Positions 24,971-33,700 of a DNA stretch of 37,955 nucleotides are shown one piece after another. Made by a program: the position numbers and the translations under genes. How positions within the stretch are numbered: position 1 is the first letter of the stretch; each line of letters starts with the position of its first letter. This DNA is from Chlorobiales bacterium. GTDB lineage: Bacteria > Bacteroidota > Chlorobiia > Chlorobiales > Chlorobiaceae. The notes beneath the pieces were generated by a model. It ran no database searches and was not told the origin of the DNA. It saw only the letters and a program-made list of their open reading frames with translations. The stretch is from assembly GCA_022360275.1 (NCBI GenBank), contig JAKSDC010000036.1, positions 1-37,955 of the forward strand, written 5' to 3'.

Positions 24971-25675
24971 TCAATACAGGATATTCACAAATAAAAAATC
25001 CGCGATCATAGCCGAAAGCCCCGAGAAAAACATCGATACCGACAATGCCGATACATATCTTGGTATCGATTTTTTATACTTCAAAAAAGCATCGCCGAAT
25101 CTTGGGCCAAGAGCGTATTTTTCCTCTATCAGCACAAGGATATGAAGCTGCACGAGCCAGACAGGAAACAATATCGTCGTATAATAGCTCCCGGTTGCCA
25201 GACAGAACCCCATAACCAGCAACCCTCCCGTCACGGTTATAGGATGCCTTATCTTCTTGTATCCCCCTTGCGTCAACAATTCATTGGGCGCCGTATAATC
25301 CTCTTTCGTCACCTTCAGATTCTCCGTCTGTACCCTGATAAACCACAGAGCAGAAAAAAGTACTATACCAACCCCTACGATGCTTGTACACAAACCGATC
25401 CACGAAACACTATCACCGTATACCACAACATGCCACAGACCCATGAAGCGGGGTTGGGGCAGGAAAGGCATGATAAACCAGATAATCGTGTTCGAACCCG
25501 AAAAAAGATTCAGTGTGATGAGATTGGTTTTTTCGACCTTTCCCCCCTTTTCCCTGGCTCTCATTCTTGCGCCGAAATACCAGCGGTAGTGAAGTATTCC
25601 TAAAAACGTCAAACCCAGCATGACAAGCTGCAGCCACAAACCAAAATTGTCCGGATGCAAATGTTCCCTTACCAT
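24971..25675 (-). CDS. ICMT/PEMT-family membrane methyltransferase
   Basis: A 234-residue polytopic protein with about five or six membrane segments. The C-terminal half carries the family signature: GGYKKIRHPITVTGGLLVM (normally G-P-Y-x-x-x-R-H-P) and EEKYALGPRFGDAFLKYKKSIPRY. These residues bind S-adenosylmethionine in isoprenylcysteine carboxyl methyltransferases and relatives. Bacterial members methylate carboxylates, lipids or small molecules, so a methyl ester or N/O-methyl group on the peptide product is one possibility. It overlaps the upstream reductase gene by seven bases (ATGGTAA), so the genes are translationally coupled. Family is clear; substrate is not known. Confidence 0.83.
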   Translation of the reverse strand: MVREHLHPDNFGLWLQLVMLGLTFLGILHYRWYFGARMRAREKGGKVEKTNLITLNLFSGSNTIIWFIMPFLPQPRFMGLWHVVVYGDSVSWIGLCTSIVGVGIVLFSALWFIRVQTENLKVTKEDYTAPNELLTQGGYKKIRHPITVTGGLLVMGFCLATGSYYTTILFPVWLVQLHILVLIEEKYALGPRFGDAFLKYKKSIPRYVSALSVSMFFSGLSAMIADFLFVNILY

Positions 25676-26775
25676 TTGTACACTATATCTATTTTTGAAT
25701 TGACACTATCTTCCAACAGGGTGCGATCGAAAAAATCGCCATCAAGACTGTGTATGCCGGCGGAAAGCGATAACTTGTTGTTTACGTAAAACTCGATAAA
25801 AACCGCCGGCAGCAGGGCCGTCAGCCTGCCTACCGTATAACCGGTTACGTAAGCCATGTAACACCTGCCTTCACAAGAACATTCGATCCCGTACACAGAA
25901 TACGGCAGACCTCTCATGAACCGTTTATTTTTTTCGTGAAGAAAAGCCATGGCTTTTCCAAGGCGCTGAATGTTCCGATACGATCTGAGCACCGGGTATC
26001 TTCTGTAAGCCCTGACGATCCACATCGGCAATCCCTGAAAGTGTACGCGATAGTCGCACCACTCTATTTCTCCAATATCTATCTCCTTGCTTCGCTCCAG
26101 TGTCCACGCCTCAACCGAAGGACAGTGCACAAATTTGCTGGCGCGGGTAAAAAGAGGAAGCCTGCACCAGGCACCCTTTTCATCGTCGTTTGCCTGCACC
26201 ATACGATGCGCTCCCTTCCATATCTCATTGACTTCCGGACCGAGATAGGAAAGCATGGTCATTACCGATGCCGCACCGTTATTCTCTTTTGCTCCTCCGA
26301 ACAACCAGTTTTTTATGCATTTCCTGCCTCTCGGCATGTTTTTGAAAAGCGAATGCATCATAAACGTTGAAAGACCGGGATTTAGCCCCATCCCCGTCAA
26401 AACGTTCACCCCCCTTTCTTTGGCAAGGCTGTCAAGACTGAATATATCGTATGCTGCACTCAGGCTGTCATTGACATCCAGACAGTCGATACCGGCCTCA
26501 ATGCATAATTTGTGCGGCTTGCTTTTAAACTCTTCAAAGGGCCCCATGGTAAGGATGGCGAAATCGTACCCCGCAAGCGTCTCCACAGCGGCGGCGGAAT
26601 CGTGAAAATCCAGCCTGACCCTTCCCACGCCATCCGGGATCCCCTTGGCCTTGTGCACACCTCTTCCCGCTATATCTATCCGGACATGATCCAACTTTCC
26701 AGCAATTTCCTTCAGAATATGCCTTCCGACACTTCCATGTCCTCCGACCAGAATGACACGTTTTTCCTTACACAT
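25669..26775 (-). CDS. Saccharopine-dehydrogenase-like NAD(P)-dependent enzyme (second copy)
   Basis: This 368-residue protein has an N-terminal Rossmann domain starting VILVGGHGSVGRHI, followed by an acidic strand end (DIAGRG), an ILTMGPF loop and a catalytic domain containing GMGLNPGLSTFMM. The layout is that of the saccharopine dehydrogenase NADP-binding superfamily, which includes enzymes that reduce imines, such as carboxynorspermidine and homospermidine synthases. A Cys-rich stretch (GIECSCEGRC) near residue 300 is unusual. It begins three bases after the PP-loop/TE gene and overlaps the methyltransferase gene. A role in reducing an imine or thioester-derived intermediate is inferred from the operon only. 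Confidence 0.75.
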   Translation of the reverse strand: MCKEKRVILVGGHGSVGRHILKEIAGKLDHVRIDIAGRGVHKAKGIPDGVGRVRLDFHDSAAAVETLAGYDFAILTMGPFEEFKSKPHKLCIEAGIDCLDVNDSLSAAYDIFSLDSLAKERGVNVLTGMGLNPGLSTFMMHSLFKNMPRGRKCIKNWLFGGAKENNGAASVMTMLSYLGPEVNEIWKGAHRMVQANDDEKGAWCRLPLFTRASKFVHCPSVEAWTLERSKEIDIGEIEWCDYRVHFQGLPMWIVRAYRRYPVLRSYRNIQRLGKAMAFLHEKNKRFMRGLPYSVYGIECSCEGRCYMAYVTGYTVGRLTALLPAVFIEFYVNNKLSLSAGIHSLDGDFFDRTLLEDSVNSKIDIVYKW

Positions 26776-26778
26776 ACT

Positions 26779-28872
26779 TTATGCGGTTAAACTTCCTATA
26801 CCTGTACTTTCCATAATGCAATTCGCCAGTTCTTCCGGATGAGTGACCAGCAGCATATGCCCGCCGGCAACCGTCGCGAAACCGGCGTTGGGATACAACT
26901 CAAGCCACGCCTTGTCTTCGGGACGAAGAAAATCGTACTCCTCGTCCTTGCCGGTTACAATCAACGCCGGCATATCGACAGCCTCTTTCGATACCTTGTA
27001 ATCGAGAATCGTTTTTACAGACTTCCAATACAGGCTCCAATAACGCTTGAGTTCCTCTTCGCTCATTGCATCGGTGACACCCCTGTATATTTCACCTATT
27101 TTCATTGTGCCTTTCATATAACCATCGGTACAGGCGGCGGCGTCAAAATCGAGATCGTATACAGTATCTTTCAGATTCGGGGGGGCCAGGGACACCATGA
27201 TCAAACCATCCACCCTGCGATTCCGCCGGGCGAGAATCCTTACAAGATGATGCGCCACATAGCCTCCGAAGCAATAACCGAGGACATACAACACATCCGC
27301 TTTGACGCTCATCAGATACTCGGCATAAAACTCGGCTATCTCTTCTATCGTTTCCAACGGAGGACCTTCACCTCTGACCCCAGGATACAACGCGATCCCG
27401 ACATTTACGGTGTCGGGCAGGCATTCGCTGAATTTTTCGAACATCTCTGTCATCCCCCCGGCATAGGGCAGACAAAACAGCATGGCATCCGATTCCGCCG
27501 ATGACTGCAACATAATCACCCGATCATCTCCCGCAGCCGGCTCTACGTCCCTCGCCTTCATGCACCTTTCAATAGAGAGCGACATGTCGTGAATCGTCCC
27601 GCCATCCAAAAAATTATCGACCTTGTTATCTATTCCGAATCTGTCCTCTATATCCTCGGTAATCTTCAACAAAACAGAAAAATCATCAATATTTTTTATA
27701 ATGCTTTCATATACGTCAATCTCTTCTTTTTCAACCCCGATAATCTCGGAAACAATATCCGATATCACCTCTCTAATCATCAAATATCCAACTTCACTCT
27801 TATCTTTCCGTTCTTTCTCTACGTCCTCCAGACCATTGACCAGCTCCGGCATCTCAAACTCTATTGCAAGCCGCTCTATTTCCTCTTTATCATAAAGCGT
27901 TTGTTTGAAATCGTCTACATATTCGCGACTGAACAAACCATCCCTGATTTGATTGCCGAACTCGAAATCAACATAGTTGTTTGTGTTATTGAGGTGTGCG
28001 ATACGGCTCCAGAGATTAACCAGTTTGCACCCTGAAGAAATATAGTTTTCAGAAAATCTTTTGATCGGCTCCCAGCTCAATTCACGCTTCACGATTTTTA
28101 TCATTTCCTGCGGCTTGTAGGGAAAATACTGAAAAGGGAAAATTGCCTGCACGTTATTTGTCTTTATATCTTTTGGAAATAATGTATCCAACTCCTTCAG
28201 CCCTTTTTCCTTTTCCCACGCATTTCTTGCCTTTTTCAACTCATGATAAAACGTCTCCATAACGTACTCTTTAAACGCTATACGCTCTTCATCTATTTCG
28301 ATACTCTCTCCCATCAAAAAAATCTGATCGGGGCTATGTCCCGAAAAAATCGCCGGAATATTCATCATACCCGCAAAACACGATGCGGTATATATCAGAA
28401 ATCGCCCGCAAAATGCGCACACCTGACCCGCATCCTGCTGGTATATAGATTTCTCCATGAACAGGAAACGATAATACTCCTTCATCAAGGCCGGATCCTG
28501 CCTGTATTTCATATAAGGCATATCCAGAGACTTTGCTATGTTATCCGCATTCTCAAAAGTATCTTCGTATTCATAATTGTTGTCTACAATGAAACCGAAA
28601 AGATTCAACCCGTATTTCACCTTAAGAAAGTAAGCCAGATATGCACTGTCCTTACCCCCGCTCAACATAATCAACCCATCATAATCCCCTTTACCTCTAA
28701 TACTCCCTATTCTTTCTTCAAACATTGATTTCAGCTTATCCCAACCAATCTTTTCAAACTCTTTTTTCTTCTCACAAAGAGTGCAAAGCCCTTCATCATT
28801 AACAGCAATGTTATGATAGCTGTCCTCTTGCAGCATGCACTGCTTACATTTTTTCACATTTTTTCCAGGCAT
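26779..28872 (-). CDS. Fused PP-loop ATPase, degenerate carrier and Cys-thioesterase
   Basis: This 697-residue protein joins three parts. Residues 1-350 resemble N-acetyl-sugar amidotransferases (WbpG/PseA type): a zinc-finger-like CKQC...CTLC start, PP-loop MLSGGKDSAYLAYFL near 72, and CAFCGRF near 130. Such enzymes adenylate a carbonyl and install nitrogen or sulfur; related PP-loop enzymes make thioamides. Residues 365-440 are carrier-like, but the phosphopantetheine serine position is Phe (DDFSVLLKI). Residues 450-690 are an alpha/beta thioesterase with GYCFGG near 534, cysteine in place of serine, and histidine in GGHMLL. ATG 28872 follows AAGGAG. The gene overlaps its upstream neighbour by 19 bp. 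I know of no enzyme with this arrangement; a product-tailoring or release role is inference. Confidence 0.8.
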   Translation of the reverse strand: MPGKNVKKCKQCMLQEDSYHNIAVNDEGLCTLCEKKKEFEKIGWDKLKSMFEERIGSIRGKGDYDGLIMLSGGKDSAYLAYFLKVKYGLNLFGFIVDNNYEYEDTFENADNIAKSLDMPYMKYRQDPALMKEYYRFLFMEKSIYQQDAGQVCAFCGRFLIYTASCFAGMMNIPAIFSGHSPDQIFLMGESIEIDEERIAFKEYVMETFYHELKKARNAWEKEKGLKELDTLFPKDIKTNNVQAIFPFQYFPYKPQEMIKIVKRELSWEPIKRFSENYISSGCKLVNLWSRIAHLNNTNNYVDFEFGNQIRDGLFSREYVDDFKQTLYDKEEIERLAIEFEMPELVNGLEDVEKERKDKSEVGYLMIREVISDIVSEIIGVEKEEIDVYESIIKNIDDFSVLLKITEDIEDRFGIDNKVDNFLDGGTIHDMSLSIERCMKARDVEPAAGDDRVIMLQSSAESDAMLFCLPYAGGMTEMFEKFSECLPDTVNVGIALYPGVRGEGPPLETIEEIAEFYAEYLMSVKADVLYVLGYCFGGYVAHHLVRILARRNRRVDGLIMVSLAPPNLKDTVYDLDFDAAACTDGYMKGTMKIGEIYRGVTDAMSEEELKRYWSLYWKSVKTILDYKVSKEAVDMPALIVTGKDEEYDFLRPEDKAWLELYPNAGFATVAGGHMLLVTHPEELANCIMESTGIGSLTA

Positions 28873-29597
28873 TTCCACTCCTTGTTATCTTTACATTTTT
28901 TCCACGCAAAAGCATAACGCCCTTTTTCATTCGGCAACGTCGACTTTCTTGTCAAAACAATATCAGAGGATGAAAAGGATGTCTTCATGGCACACAGCTC
29001 GGCCTCGGAATTCAAACTGGACAACTCGGGATAACCGACTGCAAAAAGAAGATCGTCATAAGCACAATACGTTATATCCGTACGAAAAGTATCCCGATCA
29101 TCCTCAACAATCTCATAATCGATCAGCGAAAGATCATGAGCCGCGTCGAGATACGCTTTCCAATAGGCCTTGATCGCTTCAAACGGATCATCGAGAGCAT
29201 TGAAAACCTCATACCCGGGCCACAACCACGACATCTCCTTGTCCCCTATGGAAAGAAACATTTCACCAAACAAGGCACGACCCTCCTCCCGGCCGAACAT
29301 ACCTATACTCACTTCATAACCTGCGACTATACCGGCGTAATCGTTTACAATATTTTTATTACCTATACCCCTCTCTTCGGCGCACCTTTTTACAATCGCA
29401 TGTTTCTTTTTCAACATCGACAGATACCTGTACACAAAAACGATCTTTCCCCACGGTCCGAGCCTTCCCAGAAGCTTCGATTTAACCATCTGTCGAAACT
29501 GCTCTCTCTTGACGCTTGCGGGTATATCGGAAAAACTATACCAGCACTTGCCGTAATTCTTTATACCCCCGACATCGAGACCGTTCACGCCAGTCAT
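28854..29597 (-). CDS. ATC-hydrolase-like protein
   Basis: The 247-residue soluble protein resembles L-2-amino-thiazoline-4-carboxylate (ATC) hydrolases. It has a helical N-terminal region and a C-terminal alpha/beta region with TYCAYDDLLFAVGYPELSSLNSEAELC and the closing pattern LTRKSTLPNEKGRYAFAWK (family form R-x-x-x-L-x-x-G-x-x-x-C-x-F). Where the family usually has a Cys...Asp pair after the GxPEL motif, this copy appears to read Ser...Glu, so classical activity is uncertain. Family members open a thiazoline ring to N-carbamoyl cysteine, or are uncharacterised companions of NRPS genes. Start and stop overlap both neighbours (ATGA with the reductase), so it is an integral member of the operon. 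Confidence 0.6.
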   Translation of the reverse strand: MTGVNGLDVGGIKNYGKCWYSFSDIPASVKREQFRQMVKSKLLGRLGPWGKIVFVYRYLSMLKKKHAIVKRCAEERGIGNKNIVNDYAGIVAGYEVSIGMFGREEGRALFGEMFLSIGDKEMSWLWPGYEVFNALDDPFEAIKAYWKAYLDAAHDLSLIDYEIVEDDRDTFRTDITYCAYDDLLFAVGYPELSSLNSEAELCAMKTSFSSSDIVLTRKSTLPNEKGRYAFAWKKCKDNKEWKCLEKM

Positions 29598-30706
29598 GAT
29601 ATTTCCGATATGTTGAAACGAAACGACTCTTTTTCCAGAAGAGACATAAAGTCTTTTACATCCACGCTTTCCGGCAGCAAAAAGAGCCCGCTCCCGTTTA
29701 CCTTGTTTTCAATAACAAACCTTGCCGTATTAGCGGCAACGACTCCCGTCGGCTTATAGGTATCCTTGAACGATAATGTTGCCGCCAGCTTTTTTTGCCT
29801 CTCCTTTTCCTCTCCTTCCGCCACGACATGCACCATAAAGCAGGGCTCTTTTTTTCGCAGGTCCTTTTCCGCCGCCCTGACAATACGGTTTGCGGCACGC
29901 AGCCTTTGTTCATGAGTCCTGCTCTGCCTGAAGAGCTTTATCGAAGCCATCACCATGGGCATCCTTCTGCCGGAATTGGTTCCATAGGCATGGGCCGTTT
30001 TGACGCCGTTCGCCTCGACTACTTTTTTCAGCTCCCCGGTAAACATCAGATACGACCTGATTGTACCGATAGGCGCGGGCAATGCCGTTTTTTTCGACAT
30101 CGAAAACAAACCGGCCTTTTTTGTCTCGCCGTTTTCGTAATACGCCGTCTCCCAGGCGTCCGAGCCGTCAAGGCTGCTTGCAATATCATAGGCAGAGTTA
30201 AAGGTCCACTTGTCGTGGCCGACGTAATAAACTTCAAGACTGTCGACATGATCGAAGCAGCTTTGCACAACATAGGCGGGAAAGAGCCCGGACATGCCGG
30301 GCAAAAGCCCGGCAGCCACTATAAAGACAAGCCTCTTCTCCTCAAGCTGCTTTTGCTTGCCTGAAAGGGCGTTGACCAAAGGTTCGTAACCGCCCGGATC
30401 AACATAATGAACGCCCTGCCGCAGTGCAGCCGCGGCTATCCGATCCAGGATGCGCCACGACGGGCCTGCACAGTTGATGACAAGGTCGCATCCCTTACAG
30501 AAGGCGTCCAGCATATCCCTGTCATTGATATCCACCGCCTCCCCGCTGACACGGCGGCCTCCGAGCTTCTTAGCCGTTTTATCGGCCTTTTCAGGATCTC
30601 GCCCGGCAACAACGATGTCATACCCTGTATTTGCAATGAGATGCCACGCCGTTTCCTCACCGACCCGTCCATAGCCGCCTACAATACCGATTTTTTGCCC
30701 TGCCAT
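29594..30706 (-). CDS. Saccharopine-dehydrogenase-like NAD(P)-dependent enzyme (first copy)
   Basis: This 370-residue enzyme starts with a Rossmann motif KIGIVGGYGRVGEETAWHL, then VVAGRDPEKADKTAKKLGG, which contacts the nucleotide phosphate. It continues VINCAGPS and AAGLLPGMSGLFPAYVV, the pattern of saccharopine dehydrogenase-like proteins. The frame opens at GTG 30730 overlapping the NRPS stop, but ATG 30706 has AGGGAG at good distance and starts right before the Rossmann fold, so it is chosen. Together with the second, divergent reductase in the operon it suggests two separate reduction or condensation steps on an NRPS-derived intermediate. The reaction cannot be told from sequence. Confidence 0.8.
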   Translation of the reverse strand: MAGQKIGIVGGYGRVGEETAWHLIANTGYDIVVAGRDPEKADKTAKKLGGRRVSGEAVDINDRDMLDAFCKGCDLVINCAGPSWRILDRIAAAALRQGVHYVDPGGYEPLVNALSGKQKQLEEKRLVFIVAAGLLPGMSGLFPAYVVQSCFDHVDSLEVYYVGHDKWTFNSAYDIASSLDGSDAWETAYYENGETKKAGLFSMSKKTALPAPIGTIRSYLMFTGELKKVVEANGVKTAHAYGTNSGRRMPMVMASIKLFRQSRTHEQRLRAANRIVRAAEKDLRKKEPCFMVHVVAEGEEKERQKKLAATLSFKDTYKPTGVVAANTARFVIENKVNGSGLFLLPESVDVKDFMSLLEKESFRFNISEIS

Positions 30707-30726
30707 TTCCTGCTCCCTCATAATCG

Positions 30727-33700
30727 TCACGTTCCGGAATGCACTGCATCAACCAAAACAACACTCTCGACAAAACCCCTTACCCTGTCGGCCAGTTGTT
30801 TTGTGTGGGTCTTTATGAGCATATGCTTGCCCGGCACCTCCTCGAACAAACACTGTTCGCAGGCCTCTCCCCACTTCTCCTTGTGAATCCTTACATCCTC
30901 TTCCTCCTCGGACTCTCCCACCAGAATCAGGGTCGGCGCCGAAACACGCTTGCCAAAGACAAAGTCCACCATCGCCAGGGTATCGATTTTGAGCGTTTTC
31001 AAATAATCACGACGCTCATCCTCCGTCATGTGGCTGAAGTCGTAATCATAGACCTGTTTTGAATATTCGATGATCTCCTCGTCGGAACTGTCAAGAATAT
31101 CAACCAGCCCTTCTTTTACACCCGGAGGAGGACTTGCGACAATGATCAGCCCCGCCACCGGCCGGTTACGCTCTTCCAGAATTCGCGCGATCTCATAGGC
31201 GAGGTAGCCACCGAAAGAGTACCCCAAGATGAAATTCCGGTTGTCGTCCGGTTTTTCAAGCAGTCCGGCATATGTTTCGGCAATCTTGGTAATGGAGGCG
31301 ACCGGCTCGCCTATCCCGTCATGACCGGGAAGATTGGCGCCCAGAATTTCATAGTTATCGGGCATCAGCTTGTTGAAGTCACTGTACATTGTCGGGTTGC
31401 CGCAGGCATAGGGCAGGCACAACAGCCTGGACGCGCTGTTCGCGGGAGACTTCAGGCGTATCACATAATCCTCTTCTCTCGCCGCGCCGTTCTTTTTTTC
31501 AATATATTCCACGATCGAAGCAACGGTCTGATACTCGAAGGCCTCCCTCAAGCCGAAATCGATATAGCCCTCTTTTTTAATTCTCGTAATAAGGCGCATT
31601 GCTTTGAGGGAATCACCGCCGACTTCCCAGAAGTTATCGTGAATACCGAGGTTTTTCACCCCGAGCACCTCCTCCCATACGGAAGTCAGCTTCTTTTCCA
31701 GTTCGGTTTGAGGCTTTACGCGTTCATCGTCATGCGAATCCACTTCCACGACAACATCGGGCAGCTTATTGATATCCAGCTTCTTGCTGGGAGTTGTCGG
31801 CATCTTCTCAAGACATTCGAAGTGCACCGGTATCATATAGGCAGGCAGCTGACCGCCTAAAAACTTGCGAATCTCGGAAGCGGCAACAGCCTCGTTCCTT
31901 GCAGCCGTGTAAAAGGCCACAAGCACGGCATTGCCGTCCGAATCTTTCCGCGGAACGACGACAGCTTCGGTAATCGGCCCGTACTCCCGCATGACGGTTT
32001 CGATTTCCGCGGCCTCGATCCGGTAGCCTCTCAGATTGATCTGAAAATCCCGCCGCCCGAGGAATTCGATATTTCCGTCATCGAGCAAACGAACCATATC
32101 GCCGGTTCCATACATCAGATCGCCCGTCCCTGAAAACGGATCGGGAACGAACACCTCGCTTGTTTTTTCCGGCTTGTTGTGATACCCGACAGCCACGCCG
32201 TCTCCCCCTATCCACAACTGGCCCGCTACGCCCACCATACAAGGCTGCATCTGCTCGTTCAGCACATAAACCTGGGTATTGTACACCGGCTTGCCGATCG
32301 GAACGATCTCCATTTCGATTCGATCGCTCTCGTTTTTCGGAATCGGATAAAACGTCGATGCCACCGTCGCTTCGGTAGGACCATACTCGTTGATGAAACT
32401 GTGCGCCGGATAGTAGCGCAGCCAGAGGTTAAGGTCCTTGACATTGATCAACTCACCGCCCAGCATCACACGCATATCTTTTTCCAGTTCCAGCGGCTCG
32501 TCGCCCATGTAGTCGCGTGCATTGGCGATAAGCGAAAAATGAGAAGGCGTTACATTGAGGAACGTAATCTGCTTTGCACTGATAAATCGGAGAAGCGCTT
32601 CGACATTCCTGGTATTTTCCTCGGACAGGATATGCAAAGACGCACCGGCCAGAAACGGCACCCAGTTGCTGGTAAGCGTCATGTCGAAAGCATAGGAAGT
32701 AAGAAAGGCGAACCGCTCATCGGCATGGACGGCAAACTCCTGCTTCACCCAGTTTAGGAAGTTGATGATGTTCTTGTGCCGGACCATAACCCCCTTGGGT
32801 TTACCGGTGGAACCGGAAGTATAGATCATGTAGGCGTTGCTGTCAGGCCCGCTTATCGGCTGGACGTCGGAGGAAGAATATCTACCGATCTCCCTGCCGC
32901 AGGTGACGGCGCATGAGCCCGTTTCGGCAATCGGCGTTTCGGGACTTTCCTCGGCATCCAGAATAAGAATCCGCTCGAGATTCAGCTCGACACCCTCCAG
33001 CTTCGAAACATACTGCGAATCGGTCAAAAGAATCTTCGCGCCAGAATCTTCAAGAACATAACCGACCCTTTCCGAGGGATAATCCACGTCGATGGGCACA
33101 TAGGCTCCCCCCGCCTTCAGAATACCGAGCTGACCGACAACCATATCGATGCTCCTTCCCGCCAGCAGCGCAACGAAATCCCCCGGCTTCACACCCTCGT
33201 TGATCAGGAACCATGCAATCCGGTTGGACTCCTCCTGAAGCTCCCTGTAGGTCATAACCTTGTCTTCAAAGGTCATCGCGACTTTTTCAGGGGACAACCG
33301 GACCTGCTCGGCGATCAGCTCATGAAGGGTGGACCGGGGATAGTCCATCGCCGTCTCATTCATGTCCGCCAGCAACAGGCGATGCCGCTCGGGCATGATA
33401 CCGTTACCGGTAAAGCTCTCCTGCAAACCGTTCGTCTTGTGCTGTTCGCACAACTGCATCAGGATAGTGCGGTACTGAACGGCAAGGGTTTCGATAAAGC
33501 TTTTATCGAAAAGATCCCTGATAAAATTCCAGTTGAAATAATAGCGGCTCCCGGCATCCAGACGCTCCTTGTAATCGTAGATAACCAGGTCAAGAAAGGT
33601 TCCGGGAGCACCCGTGCGGAACTCGGGTGTTTCCAGCACCAGGGTATCCATGTTACTGATTTCCCCGGCGTACATACCGATGGAATTACTGAAAATGATA

